Assembly (NCBI RefSeq): GCF_037176765.1 | Contig: NC_090034.1 | Span: forward strand, 28,733,875-28,797,874 | Source: Anolis sagrei | Taxonomy: Eukaryota; Chordata; Lepidosauria; Squamata; Anolidae | Reading direction: 5' to 3' | DNA: 64,000 bases | Part shown: positions 1 through 11,207 of the stretch, one piece after another | Layout: every line of letters begins with the position of its first letter | Position numbering within the stretch: position 1 is the stretch's first letter | Notes under the pieces: model-generated | Seen by the model: only the letters and a program-made list of their open reading frames with translations | Database searches by the model: none | Told to the model about the DNA's origin: nothing | Translations under genes and position numbers: made by a program

Positions 1-32
1 TTATTCAATCAGCTAAAGAGATGCCAGCTCAC

Positions 33-324
33 CAGGCCCGTAGCCAGGATTTTGTTTGGGGGGGGGGGGGCTGAGTTTGGTTCAGGGGGGCTGAGTCCGA
101 GTGAAAGAGGGTCTACCCTAGCAAACCTTTTGTATCGTTACCCCAATACCCCCATGCATATGGGATATATTGAGCATGGTGATCAGATCATGATATGAAT
201 AAACATAACAGTTTAAATAATGTACCAGTAAGGCCTTCTCGCGGACCACCATGAGAATTTCGGGGGGGGGGGGGCTGAAGCCCCCCAAGCCCCACCCCCC
301 ACCCCACCCCCGGCTACATGCCTG
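33..324. mobile_element. hAT-type miniature DNA transposon, copy 1
   Basis: A 292-base non-autonomous element with imperfect terminal inverted repeats (CAGGCCCGTAGCC at the left; CAGGCATGTAGCC read inward from the right). It is flanked by the perfect 8-base duplication CAGCTCAC at 25-32 and 325-332. An 8-base duplication with CAG-starting ends is the hAT signature. The inside carries two long G runs and no coding capacity. A second copy lies at 4148-4417 in the opposite orientation. Confidence 0.85.
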
Positions 325-332
325 CAGCTCAC

Positions 333-1560
333 GGTAATCTGCCAAAGGAAGCTGAGATCCCATCTGCAAGTCAAACATGCAGTTTTATACATTCAAATCC
401 TTTGTCTTTCCCGATCCCGCCCCACCTGGAGCTGGCTCCTGTGTTGATTGGTGAAGCCACATGACACAACCAGTTAGGAGTGACATCCTCTGTGAGGTGG
501 GACTGCAGCACCCGCCCGCCAACCAAGGAACATTCCCTACTTCCAATGCAGATTCCTGCTCTCCAATGGCAGACAGCAGGCAGGATGGTCCAGGAGAGAA
601 AGGAATGCAAAATGTTCTGAATGGGTTACCTTTGACCCAGCAGAGGGACAAAACAAAGAGAGGTCATCAGGTCCCATACTGATCATTTTGTAGTCTTGCT
701 GATTATCTTTATGAGTCCCCGATCATGCAGGTCTAGTGACTGCACTAGTGTCCATTGGGTTCCAATTCAGTATATTGTTCAGGGATTATGGGATTTGATG
801 ATCTATTCCTGAGAAAGAGAAGACAGTATTGTGGAGAGCAGGGCAAGTCATCCCAACACCAAGGAAGGAAATGCCAGATGATCAATGTCTTTTCATATGT
901 GCATGTGGCTGAACAAAGAACAGGTGGTCTGACTCCGTGGCCTGTTGTCTCTTGCACAGCCAGTAGTATGGGCCACAGATGATGGGTGATTGAGTCCTTT
1001 GTGATTGAGATGATGCCCAGGGGAAACTGCTGGAGGGAGTTCCTGCTTCTTGAGGTGCTGGCGAAAGGTCACAAAGGTCTTGCTGGGTGTCTTTGAGGTC
1101 GAATCCGGAACTCCTTGCCTTCAAGCTGATCTGACTTGCAGCAGGGAGTTCCTCGGTTCTCATTGACCTGCTAGGGCCAACCTACATGAACGTGGCCACA
1201 GCAGCAGCTGCAACTCAGAAGCCTTCTTATTACTTTGTTTTCTTCCCCTCCTAACATTGTAACTAATCCCCCAATAAAAAGTATCAATTAATTGTAACCC
1301 TTTCTTCTCCATATTGTTACTTTGTGTCCTTTCATTGCCTCTAACCCCTCTCTACATAAACCTTTCTTCTCCCGGGCTGCAGATGGCAGCCCAGGATGCG
1401 ATTTTTGCCAGTCACTTTTGCATATTTCAACCTTTCAGGATGATGCCAGGTCGGCTTGAGGAATCTCTTCGTCTCTAGGCACCTCGCTCGTTCTCTCGCG
1501 AGGATTATTGCCCGGCCATCAGGACACACATTGAGTCATTTTAATCCACTCATCTGTACT
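333..1560. other. Unassigned sequence
   Basis: No coding region, RNA gene or recognised repeat could be supported here. Open frames are short and occur on both strands without protein-like composition. It may be unique intergenic DNA or old, unrecognised repeats. Confidence 0.5.
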
Positions 1561-1990
1561 CTCGGTTCATTGTTTTTCCTATGGACGCCTCCTCCGCTCT
1601 CATTGGTCAAGAACCTGAAGCGACACTGGCTCCCTGATTGGCTAAGGCGCTCCTAAGCCGGCTGCACCTCCCCTCCAGCTGATGATGACAGCCAATCAGA
1701 AGGAAGCCGGCAAGGGGGCTGGGGGCGGGAAATTTGAACTTTGACAGCTCTGTTTCTCTATAAAATGTACTGCAATGTATTGAATGTATGTCTCTCCTGA
1801 TGAATTATTGCGGTTTGACATCCGTACCAGCTGGACGCAATAAATACAATTCAGTGGCGTTTCTTCAACTTTGGTGAGATTTATTTGGAAAAAAACCCAG
1901 GGAAAATTCTTTTGGGTCTCTCCTTTCACTTGCCAGAGTACCAGGCTCTCATTGGTGGCTCTGTGGGCTCCCCTCTCCTAGGCAGGAGCC
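1560..1990 (+). mobile_element. LTR-like promoter and leader fragment (retroviral-type fossil)
   Basis: The segment has the layout of a retroviral-type LTR: two CCAAT-type boxes (ATTGGC, CCAATCA), a TATA-like CTATAAAA near 1759, an AATAAA near 1840, then a shared leader with TTCTTCAACTTTGGTGAG. A related segment lies at about 49740-50380 with the same order of boxes and the same leader, so the two are copies of one family. Both are incomplete and have no internal genes. Ends are approximate and the family is not identified. Confidence 0.4.
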
Positions 1991-2024
1991 TCCAAATTCA
2001 AGCTCGATATCATCTTCATTCTCC

Positions 2025-2284
2025 GGAGCCCCTGGTGGCGCAGTGGGTTAAACCTCTGTGCCGGCAGGACTGAAGACCAACAGGTCGCAGGTTCGAATCT
2101 GGGGAGAGGCGGATGAGCTCCCTCTATCAGCTCCAGCTCCTCATGCGGGGACATGAGAGAAGCCTCCCACAAGGATGATAAAAACATCAAATCATCCAGG
2201 CGTCCCCTGGGCAACGTCCTTGCAGACGGCCAATTCTCTCATACCAGGAGCGACTTGCAGTCACTCCTGACACGACAAAATAAA
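2025..2284 (+). mobile_element. tRNA-derived SINE, young full-length copy
   Basis: A SINE with a tRNA-like head: A-box TGGCGCAGTGG near 2036 and B-box GGTTCGAATC at about 2090-2099, the two parts of an internal RNA polymerase III promoter. The body ends in CTCCTGACACGACA and a short A-rich tail. It is bounded by a perfect 13-base duplication, ATCTTCATTCTCC, at 2012-2024 and 2285-2297, as expected from LINE-driven insertion. The ending resembles abundant SINEs of anole-type lizards. A fragment of the same family lies at 52076-52178. Confidence 0.85.
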
Positions 2285-2297
2285 ATCTTCATTCTCC

Positions 2298-3064
2298 AAA
2301 GTTTTATATTAAGACATAAAATATAAAATATTAAATATACACACACATGAGGTTCCACTGATACCGAGGGGTACCCAGCGAATGGAGGCCTGGGTATCCA
2401 CGGGGACGATTGAGGTCTCAAGGTTCATTGTTGAGAAAGGAGGACACATTTGGGGGGTGAAATAAGGGAGGGAGGGAGGGAGGGAGAAAATAGCTGAGGA
2501 TTATGGTTTACATACATAGTTGCATATGTCTTAGTAGAATCCAGTCACAGCAGCAAGGAAACAGCAAAGGTGAGTCAAAGATAGAGAGACAGGTATTGGC
2601 AGAAAGGATACATTATAGATTTGGGAAATAATTGCAATATTATACAATATATTGTTTGCTTGGCTTTTCCTTTGCTAACCTTTTAGCTTCCCCAGGCTAA
2701 AGCATAGAAATGTAAATGTCCCTCACCCCAGCTAGGCATTGGAGTTCTTTTGTTTGTGGGCCATTGACTGGGGTAGGTCACAACAGCAGGATAAGCCTTC
2801 GACAGTACAATAGCAGGGTAATTTAGCTGTTGGTTTGTTGAAGGCTTGCCCTGCTATTGTGACCTAAACTTTAGACTAAACAAAGGTCAATGCCTTTTGT
2901 AACATGAATTCCAGCATATTTGTTACCTGTCCAGTTGGTCAAAGTATAAGTTCTCTAATTATAAACTTTTATAGTTTTTCTAGTTGGTAAAACTATAAGT
3001 TCTCTAATTATAAACTATCTTTTATTTGGGGGGGGGGGGGTGTTGGAAAAAGCAACCTTCCAAG
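2298..3064. other. Unassigned AT-rich sequence with simple repeats
   Basis: It contains a (GGGA)n run near 2466-2486, a G run near 3028-3040, and a near-duplicate of about 40 bases at 2945-2970 and 2984-3015 (TATAAGTTCTCTAATTATAAACT). No gene is visible. Confidence 0.5.
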
Positions 3065-4116
3065 CCTCCACTAACTATTTGTTTGTTGTTGTTCATTCGT
3101 TCAGTCGTTCAGTCATTTCTGACTCTTTGTGACCTCATGGACCAGCCCACACCAGAGCTCCCTGTCAGTCGTCACCACCCCCAGCTCCTTCAAGGTCAAT
3201 CCAGTCACTTCAAGGATGCCATCCATCCATCTTGCCCTTGGTCGGCCCCTCTTCCTTTTTCCTTCTATTTTCCCCAGCATAATTGTCTTCTCTAAGCTTT
3301 CCTTTCTTCTCATGATGTGGCCAAATGACTTCATCTTGGCCTCTACTATCCTTCCCTCCAATGAGAAGTCGGGCTTTATTTCCTGAAGTATGGACTGGTT
3401 AGATCTTCTGGCGGTCCAAGGCACTCTCAGAACTTTCCTCCAACACCACAGTTCAAAAGCATCTCTCTTCCTTCGCTCAGCCTTCCCTATGGTCCAGCTC
3501 TCACGTCTGTAGGTGACTACGGGGAATACCATTGCTTTAATTATGCGGATCTTTGTTGCCAATGTGATGTCTCTACTCTTCACTATTTTATCAAGATTGG
3601 TCATTGCTCTCCTCCCAAGAAGTAAGCGTCTCCTGATTTCCTGGCTGCAGTCTGCGTCTGCAGTAATCTTTGCACTTAGAAATACAAAGTCTGTCACTGC
3701 CTCCATGTTTTCTCCCTCTATTTCCCAGTTGTCAATCATTCTTGTCGCCATAATCTTGGTTTTTTTATGTTTAGCTGCAACCCAGCTTTTGCGCTTTTTT
3801 CTTTCACCTTGATTAGAAGGCTCCTCAGCTCCTCCTTGCTTTCAGCCATCAAAGTGGTGTCATCTGCATATCTAAGGTTGTTAATGTTTCTTCCAGCAAT
3901 TTTAACCCCAGCCTTGCATTATTCAAGCCCCGCACATCGCATGATGTGCTCTGCATACAAGTTGAATAGGTTGGGTGAGAGAATACAACCCTGCCGTACG
4001 CCTTTCCCAATCTTGAACCAGTCTGTTGTTCCATGGTCTGTTCTTACTCTTGCTACTTGGTCCTTGTACAGATTCCTCAGGAGAGAGACAAGGTGGCTTG
4101 ATATGCCCATACCATC
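3065..4116 (-). mobile_element. BovB (RTE-clade) LINE, 5'-truncated
   Basis: The longest intact stretch (3113-3751) encodes the C-terminal part of a BovB reverse transcriptase polyprotein. It shows the motifs SRDITLATK, FELWCWRKVLRVPWTARRSN, FGHIMRRKESLEKTIMLG and RGRPRARWMDGI, all typical of BovB in ruminants and squamates. Upstream, the fingers and palm part is split between frames by indels (3849-4110). The 3' tail holds a TTCAGTCGTTCAGTCATT repeat like the usual BovB end. It cannot be active. BovB is known to have moved horizontally between squamates and ruminants. Confidence 0.85.
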
Positions 4117-4147
4117 AAGAACTATTTGTAAATGAATTGTTAACCTG

Positions 4148-4417
4148 CAGGCATGTAGCGGGTGGGGGGGGGGGGGGGGCTTGAGGGGCTTCAGCCCCCC
4201 CCCCCGAAATTCTCATGGTGGTTCGCGAAAAGGCCTTACTGATGCATTATTTAAACTGTTATGTTTATTCATATCATGATCTGATCACCATACTCAATAT
4301 AGCCCATATGCATGGGGGTATTGGGGTAATGATACAAAAGGTTTGCTAGGGTAGACCCTCTTTCACTCAGACTCAGCCCCCCCCCCCCCCCGAATCGAAA
4401 TCCTGGTTACGGGCCTG
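4148..4417. mobile_element. hAT-type miniature DNA transposon, copy 2 (inverted)
   Basis: This is the reverse-oriented relative of the 33-324 element, with the same ends (CAGGCATGTAGC on the left, GGGCCTG on the right) and the same G/C-run-rich inside. The flanks TTAACCTG (4140-4147) and TTAACCTA (4418-4425) form an 8-base duplication with one mismatch. It lies just beyond the 5' end of the BovB copy. Confidence 0.8.
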
Positions 4418-4714
4418 TTAACCTATATTGTATGTACATTTTGGTTTGCCAGTTTGACTGTATCTCTTTGGTGTGGGAGGGGCTTCAGACACAGGACTCC
4501 ATTTTTGTTATACAGTATTATTTTAGACCTCAATGGAGGTGGATGCATATCGCTGTTTAGACTTTAGTAGAACAGTATGCTTTTAGACCTTAATGGAGGT
4601 GGATGCAGTTTGTCTCTTTTCAGACCTCAGTGAGTACAGTTATACAGTTTGGATGATATTTATATGCTTAAAGACATTGGACTATGGACTAGTATGCTGA
4701 ATATATACAAAAGT
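4418..4714. repeat. Unassigned sequence with a two-copy 60-base tandem repeat
   Basis: The phrase TTTTAGACCTCAATGGAGG near 4521 recurs near 4581 as TTTTAGACCTTAATGGAGG, followed by GTGGATGCA in both, so a unit of about 60 bases is duplicated. A third, weaker match starts near 4619. Nothing else is recognised. Confidence 0.5.
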
Positions 4715-4945
4715 GTTGCATGGCCACATCATGAGAAGACAGGAAAGCTTAGAGAAGACAATGATGCTTGGGAAAGTGGAAGGAAAAAGGAAGAGGGGCC
4801 GACCAAGGGCAAGATGGATGGATGGCATCCTTGAAGTGACTGGCTTGACTCTGAAGGAGCTGTGGGTGGTGACGACCGACAGGGAGCTCTGGTATGGGCT
4901 GGTCAGTGAGGTCATGAAGAGTCGGAAGCAACTGAACAAATAAAC
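4715..4945 (+). mobile_element. BovB LINE 3' fragment
   Basis: It encodes the last ~75 residues of the BovB polyprotein (HIMRRQESLEKTMMLG, then RGRPRARWMDGILEVTGLTL) and stops at 4943. The orientation is opposite to the copy at 3065-4116, and the two are clearly the same subfamily. It is severely 5'-truncated. Confidence 0.8.
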
Positions 4946-5069
4946 AATAAATGGAATTTCCAATGGAGGGGAAGTCACACTCGATATCAGTATCATTGTT
5001 AGGACATTAAGATAATTAAGAATCTAAGCTAAAAGCCATATAGAGGATTACAGTAAAACCCAGTAGGAG

Positions 5070-5505
5070 GCCCTGCTCTGGGTCCCACCGGCCTCACAAG
5101 CATGGCTGACAGGGACAAGAGACAGGGCCTTCTCAGTGGTGGCCCCTCGATTGTGAAACTCCCTCCATAGCCACATCAGATCAGTTCCCTCCCTAATAGT
5201 CTTTAGGAAAAGAGTCAAAACCTGGCTCTGTGAGCAGGTCTTTGGAAACTAAGGCAATGCAGTATTTTTGAATCAAGACCTTGTGCAATTGACCTTAGAA
5301 CGGACTCAGACCATGAACTTGGATGGTGTGTTTTTAAGTTTTTAACTTTTTAAATCTGTTTTAACTCTGTTTAATATGTTGCAGTTTTTGAAATGTTTAG
5401 GTGGTTGTGTTGAGGCACAATGTTGTGCCATTGTAAGCCACCTTGAGTCCCCCTGTTGGGGTAGAGAAGGGTGGGGAACAAGTATGGCAAATAAATAAAT
5501 AAACA
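5070..5505 (+). mobile_element. L2-like LINE 3' end
   Basis: The sequence matches the 3' part of other L2-like copies in this window: the GACAGGGCCTTCTCAGTGGTGG phrase (compare 18380 and 42680), then the short non-coding tail with GTAAGCCACCTTGAGTCCCC and an ATAAATAAATAAA end. Only the last ~40 codons of the polyprotein remain, and these are degraded. Confidence 0.65.
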
Positions 5506-5881
5506 CAATTTATGGAATTAAGGGGAAGGAAATCTGGAGGAAGGGAATAGGGGTGCTCATATGGCACAGGGAGGGAAGACCAGTCAAACAGGCAGATTAG
5601 CGTTATTGGTACTCTTGGACCTCACAGCTGCATTCGACACCGTGGACCATGACTTGCTGATTCATTGATTGGCTATGTCTGGTATACGAGGTTTAGCCCT
5701 TAAATGGTTCAATTCGTTCCTCCGGGACTGGAGACAGAGGGTGGAGTGGTTAGGCCAAAGCGCTGAGAGCTCCTGCCTTTGTTGTGGAGTTCCCCAGAGT
5801 GCTATCCTTTTGCCCCTGTTATTTAACATCTATGCCCGCCCACTTACTGGACTGGTGCGGAGCTTTGGCATAGAGTGCTAC

Positions 5882-6641
5882 CAGGGGCAGCTCAACCCAT
5901 TACACGAAGTAAGCATTTGCAGTATAGTTGATTTTGCCCAGGGGCGCTCTTGAGGCGCTCTTGGGGGGAAATAGACCTTGACATATGCGAGTTGTAGTTA
6001 CTGGAATGTATAGTTCACCTACAATCAAAGAGCATTCTGAACTCCACCAATGATGGAATTGAACCAAATATGGCACACAGAACTCCCACGATAAACAGAA
6101 CCGGGATTGTGGCGCAGCTGGCTGAGTGTCAGCTGCATTAAGATCACTCTGACCAAAAGGTCATGAGTTCGAAGCCAGCCCGGGCTGGAGTGGGTGTCCA
6201 GCCATTGTGTAGCCTGTTGTCGACCTTTGCAACCCGAAAGACAGTTGCATCTGTCAAGTAGGAAAATAAGGTACCACCTTGTGTGGGAGGCTAAATTAAC
6301 TAATTTATGAGGCCATAAAGAAAACTCCGGGATGTGGAATGCGGAAGAACTTCATCGGTGTCGCTGATGGACGATGAAAAGCAGCAGCTCCCCTGGAGAC
6401 CAGAAAAAAGTTAAATAGCCTCTGTGTATTGTCTGTATTCGTTGTCTGTCAAACTGGCATTAAATGTTTGCCATATATGTGTATACTGTAATCCGCCCTG
6501 AGTCCCCTGCGGGGTGAGAAGGGCGGAATATAAAAACTGTAAATAATAAATAATAATAAAATATATTTCAGTGATTGTTTGGGGGGGGGGGCGCCAAAAT
6601 ACTGTTAGCTTACCGTTGAAAATTACCTAGGGCCGCCTCTG
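5882..6641 (+). mobile_element. hAT-type non-autonomous element inside the L2
   Basis: The ends CAGGGGCAGCTCAACCCAT and, read inward from the right, CAGAGGCGGCCCTAGGTAAT form imperfect inverted repeats. The perfect 8-base duplication AGTGCTAC (5874-5881 and 6642-6649) marks its insertion into the L2 reading frame. The inside holds no transposase and was later entered by a SINE (about 6107-6560). A related left end is seen at 23238. Confidence 0.85.
6107..6560 (+). mobile_element. tRNA-derived SINE (Sauria-like) nested in the hAT element
   Basis: The head carries an A-box-like TGGCGCAGCTGG and a B-box-like AGTTCGAAGCCAG near 6165. A unique ~250-base body follows, then the tail CCTGAGTCCCCTGCGGGG with (ATAA)n. 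The layout and the LINE-like tail fit the Sauria SINE group of squamates, whose tail comes from BovB-type LINEs. The family name is from memory. It inserted after the hAT element did. Confidence 0.65.
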
Positions 6642-7639
6642 AGTGCTACCAGTATGCAGATGATACCCAACTACTCTTGCGGTGTTTAGAAGCAGTGATG
6701 AGTTGGCTGCGAGCGAGCAGACTAAAAGCGAATCCTGCAAAAACTGAGATACTCTGGCCCGGCCAGCCACCAGAATTAACCCAGTCTCTGCCTGATTTCG
6801 ATGGGGAAGTTCTGGTTCCGTCTGCCACTGTTAAAAGCCTTGGGGTTGTGTTGGACTCATTGCTGACAATGGAGGCCCAGATCACTGCCATAAGTAAGCA
6901 GGCCTTTTTTCATCCTCGCCAGGCAAGGAAATTGGCATCCTACCTTTGGGTAGAAGCATTGGCAACGGTAATCCATGCAACAGTCACCACAAGGTTGGAC
7001 TATTGCAACGCCTTATATGCCGGCCTTCCGAAGTCAACAACCCAGAAGATTCGGATGGTCCAAAATGCGGCAGCCAGGCAGCTAGTGGGATCATCTATAA
7101 GATCCCATATCACACCAATTTGCAACAACTGCATTGGCTACCAATAGAACATCAGATCTCTTACAAGATACTGATCCTGACTTTTAGAACTCAAAACCCT
7201 TTATATCTTAGGGACCGCCTCATTCCTGTTTTCCATCAGTGGTCACCTCGATCCACCCAGGAAAATCTCCTATACATACCGGGCCCTAGGGAGGTACACC
7301 TGGAAGCTACAAGGCGTAGAGCTTTTTCGAACTATGCTCCAATTCTGTGGAACTCATTGCCTCCATATATTAGAGCAATGTTGGAGTTGCGACCTTTTGT
7401 AAAAGCGCTCAAGACTAGGCTGCTTGATTGTGCATTTAAGTAAAGTGATCAGATCTAATTTGCCAAATAGTCACTGCTGGATGTTTTTATGTTGAATGTT
7501 TTTATATTGTGAAATGCTATTTTAAATTGTAAGTCGCCCGGAGCACCTTGGTGGAGAGTGACTAATTAAGAAATAAAGTGAATTGAATTGAATTGAAGTG
7601 AAGAAACAGAGGAGGAAACAACATCCATACTATAATTAA

Positions 7640-7930
7640 AAGTCTGTGCTATCAGTCACTGATCGCCAGATTTTAATAGGTGCTGTGCAGAACTTGGCGA
7701 TATTGTAAGTTATAGCCGAGTTAGTGTCTGAAAGCAGCAGGGAGATGTAAAATTGTCCAGAGCATCCTGGGTGTTTGTATAGCCATGGCATAATGAGACA
7801 GGATTGAATATCTCTATAGAACAGAAAATGAAGAAGCACATGTTCTGTTGTCCCTATGTATTCTGAGTCACAGGGCCTTGGTGCCAATTTATCAGGGACA
7901 CTTCCGACGACTCCTCTGTCTTCCCACGTT
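7640..7930 (-). mobile_element. Old LINE C-terminal fragment
   Basis: A degraded frame reads PRPCDSEYIGTTEHVLLHF followed by LLLSDTN. This resembles the Cys/His-bearing C-terminal domain of I/CR1-group LINE polyproteins (a CxC..ETxEHVLLxC pattern). It has lost key cysteines. Clade uncertain. Confidence 0.4.
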
Positions 7931-10322
7931 TCCAATTGCTACTCAAGTGTCCCAGTTTCTTTGTCTTGCCTTTTCCTTATTACATTTGCTGCAGATGGAG
8001 TGCAAAATATGAAGAGTCTGCTGCTAGTTAACACAGCAGAAGGGACGGAAGAGGAAGTAGCAGGCTTCTGCAGCCTCTCTTCACTTGCTTATTCTCAGTC
8101 TTTTGTGCCCCAGTTTTCATGTGAAATGTTGGAGAGGTTATGGAAACTATCATCTCCTTAGAGAAATGGCACATTCCTTGTCCACCTGGCCGAATGACGG
8201 TTGCGAAATCTACCCCAAGGACCAGCTCCTATGGCAAAAAGGATGACGAATGAGCCGTAAAACTGAATAAGAAGCCTTGGGGAGGATGCGTCTTCCCCAT
8301 CGCATCTCCCATAGCCACTGCAGATGTGAAAGGCCAAGTTGTTGCTATTAATAACGTTGTCAAAGGGATTGAGTACCAACTCATTGTGGTAGTTGCTCTT
8401 CTTGTTTACCCGGCATCTCCCAAACAATGGGAGAAAGTGGCCGATCCAGCAGCTGCTCAGAATGAAATAGAATAAAATAAAACATGTAGAAATAGCCATT
8501 AATTCCAGCAGGCCACCCATGGCGTTCCCGGCATGTAAAAGTTTTACAAAAACCTGTCCTTACTTGTTTCCACTTGCCCTTTGGCTCCCTTCTGCCGTGA
8601 CGAACCATAAAAAGAGACCCGTGAAGTTTGAAAAATTCATTTTGATTGGCACCAAGGCATGGAAAGAAAGAAAGAAAAGAAAAGAAAGAAAAGAAAGCGG
8701 GCTCCATAAATAACCCACCAGGGAAGGAGGAAAAGATCTGTAGTGTGTTTTGAGAAACCCTTACGCTAATGAGACAAGGGGAGAACATTATGGGTTTCCC
8801 CCCTTTTCCGGAGAAGGTTTCTTGGAATCCCACGCAGGAATTTTTTTTATTAGCATGATGACCATTATTAATAGACGGAATCGATTTGGATTCCCTTTCC
8901 GAGCAAAGAAAGAAGGAGCCAAAAAGCATCCGAATCAAAACACGGAGCCAGGCAACGCCAACCAAGCAAAACTGAGAGATCTCAACCCGCCTTCTGCTTC
9001 CCAGAATTGTCTTTGTATGGCCTGGATCGGATTTGGTTTTCAAAACCCAAGGAAGGGAAAGATACTCTGTATGTCCTCAGGAATGTTTGGCCTTATTCTG
9101 TCACCAAAGATATAGCCGAGAAATATTGCATCTGAATCGGAATTGAGCAATAGAGGTCAGACTAGGGTTCAAGTTCGACAGGGAGAGAATCCTTTGCAAA
9201 CCTTCCTCTTGAGTAATGTTAACAATGTTCTTCCTGGTGTGAGGACACTCTTCAAAAGGTTTTGACACTTCTGAAGAGCTTCTGAAACTTTTGAAAACTA
9301 TGTGAAAAAAATCATATGTAGAGTTTTGTGTGTATGTGAAAAACTGCATGGCTTTCATGACATTTTGGTGAATAAGCTCCCCCCCCCCCCCCCGCCAAAT
9401 GTAATTTTTCAAGCTCTGATGAAGGAATGAGACATATTATGTCATTGTCTCAGTTATTAGAGGAAACAGTTTTAATAGGCCAGTTGTAACTGTAATGAAT
9501 TACTTTTCAAATGCTAGGACAAGTCACAGGAACATTTTGCTTGATTCCCACCCACCCCCCTCAAAAAAAAACAAACTTCGCTTTAGGAATAAGGTTTCTT
9601 ACCCCTCCTTGCAATACATGAAGCAGACCCATGAATCATAATTTAATCTGTGGAAAACAACAAAAGTCCACAATAATCCTCGGATTTCTGTATCCCTCAC
9701 GGATCGGGAAATGGTAAGAGGGTTTCCTATCGCTCTTGTTGGTGAAGTGGGGCAGCGGCGTAGAGAGAAACCACTGGAAACCCAGCAGATTTGAAGCCCA
9801 TAATGATCTCCAGATTTCTCTCTCTTTTTTTGGTAGGTGGGGGGCCGAAATTGCCAGCTGGTTTGCATTATCTGCAGCTTCCCCCCCCCCCCCCACTTCC
9901 CATGGTGATGGGGAAATGATGTGCCTGTCGAAGGGTAAGGGAAGGAAACAGAGGCTCATTACGTGAGGCTCAAAGTGGTGGTCCCTGTGGATGGATTACA
10001 GGTTTTGTTCCCAAATTTTTCAACAACCCCCACAACCCCCCCCCACTCATCTCCCTTTGAGGGGATCTCGTTTCCCAGTTTTGAAGCACCGAACAATTAA
10101 ACAAAGTCCTTTCCACAAGCCAAACTGTGGTAGATTTACAAGCTGGAGACTTGACATGGGGAGGTATCTCTGGGTTTTTTACTCGGAGTGCGATGTTTAT
10201 TAACACACAAACACACATATGAAATGTCCCTGGGTAACCAAAGAGTTTGTTTAATAAATCCACCAGCCAGAGCTGAGAAACTTGACTCTTTGATAGAAGT
10301 GGCTCTCACCCTTATATCTATA
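7931..10322. other. Unassigned, apparently non-repetitive sequence
   Basis: This is the longest stretch with no recognised repeat apart from homopolymer runs (C runs near 9380 and 9880, an AAAGAAAG run near 8665-8697). Several overlapping open frames of 100-220 codons occur between 8158 and 9115 on both strands. They disagree in frame and have no recognised domain. One of them (8158-8520, minus) is listed separately. Confidence 0.5.
8158..8520 (-). other. Unidentified 120-codon open frame with signal-like N-terminus
   Basis: The frame begins MGGLLELMAISTCFILFYF, a hydrophobic start that could be a signal peptide or membrane segment. It continues with a cysteine-containing middle (GRCRVNKKS, FHICSGYGRCDG) and stops at 8158. 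No family is recognised. A longer frame in another register overlaps it, so chance openness is quite possible. There are no obvious splice signals or promoter. Confidence 0.15.
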
Positions 10323-11207
10323 TCTATATACATATATAATAAAAGTCAATGTTTGTGTGTGTGTGTGTGTGTATGTATGTAGGCAGCAATGTATTTTTAT
10401 GGCCAGGTCTCCAACTTCCACAGAGCATTGCGACCCTCACAAATGACAGACCTATACCAAACTTGGCACACGGACAACCCCCCCCCCCAAACCACTGCAA
10501 CCCCACCAATGACAGACTTGGACCAAACTTGGCACACAGACACCCTGTGGCCCACTTTACACATTGCAGTAGTTGTGGGGAGGACTAACAATGGGTTATG
10601 GGATTTTCAGTACCTTAACCCCCTTCAGCTACAACTTCCACAGAGCACTGCGACCCCATGAATGATGGACCTGGACCAAACTTCGCACACAGATCCACTA
10701 TGACCCACTTTACATTCTGGTGAGGTTGGGGGGAGGATGGTTGACCTTGGATTCTGGGAGTTGTAGTTCACCCACATTTACAGAACACTGAACCCATCCA
10801 ACGATGGGTCTGGACCTAACTTGGCACACAGACCCAACATGGCCAACGGTGAATACTGGCAGTGCTTGCCAGTGCTTGACCTTCTAATATAAGAGTTGTA
10901 GTTCACCCACATCTAGACAGCACTGAATCCAGCCGACAACAGATCTGGACCAAACTTGGGACACAGACCCAACATGGCCAACTTTGAATACTGGTAGGGT
11001 TTGGGGAGGATTGACCTATGATTTTGGGAATTGTAGTTCACCCACATCCTTATGCATTGTCTGATGGAAGCATTCATTTAAAAAAGGAAATACAAAGGTT
11101 TTTTCAGAGAACTAGTTTAACAAATTACCAAACTGATATTACCTAACATCCAAAACAAAACAACACCTTTTTCAAATAACTCAGACATTGCCAGGTACCC
11201 AAATTAG
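10323..11207 (+). mobile_element. Non-autonomous Helitron-like element, copy 1
   Basis: It starts with TCTATATACATATATAATAA after an A and ends in the degraded Helitron terminus TTAG followed by T. Before that end comes GACATTGCCAGGTACCC, the remnant of the terminal hairpin. The inside is a run of related ~110-base segments, each with phrases such as GGACCAAACTTGGCACACAG and GAGTTGTAGTTCACCCAC. No Rep/helicase is present. A better-preserved end occurs in the sister copy at 16078-17699. Confidence 0.65.

Larger units (their letters stand above)
5584..7596 (+). mobile_element. L2-clade LINE fragment, split by a hAT element
   Basis: The left part (5584-5881) encodes reverse transcriptase palm motifs in degraded form (LDLTAAFDTVDH-like, then VPQSAILLPLLFNIYARPL). 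The right part (6650-7443) resumes with CYQYADDTQLL, the catalytic YADD box. It continues through LGVVLDSLLTMEAQI, TTRLDYCNALYAGLP and VQNAAARQLVG to the C-terminus, and the 3' tail ends in (GAATT)n near 7595. The gap between the parts is the hAT insertion at 5882-6641. The copy is 5'-truncated and has several frame breaks. Confidence 0.8.

Noticed and set aside
2030-2100. tRNA gene
   Set aside because: A and B boxes are present, but the sequence does not fold into a complete tRNA and continues into a SINE body with target duplications.
8381-9043. 220-codon minus-strand open frame
   Set aside because: No domain, biased composition, overlaps other open frames in different registers; probably chance in a stop-poor stretch.
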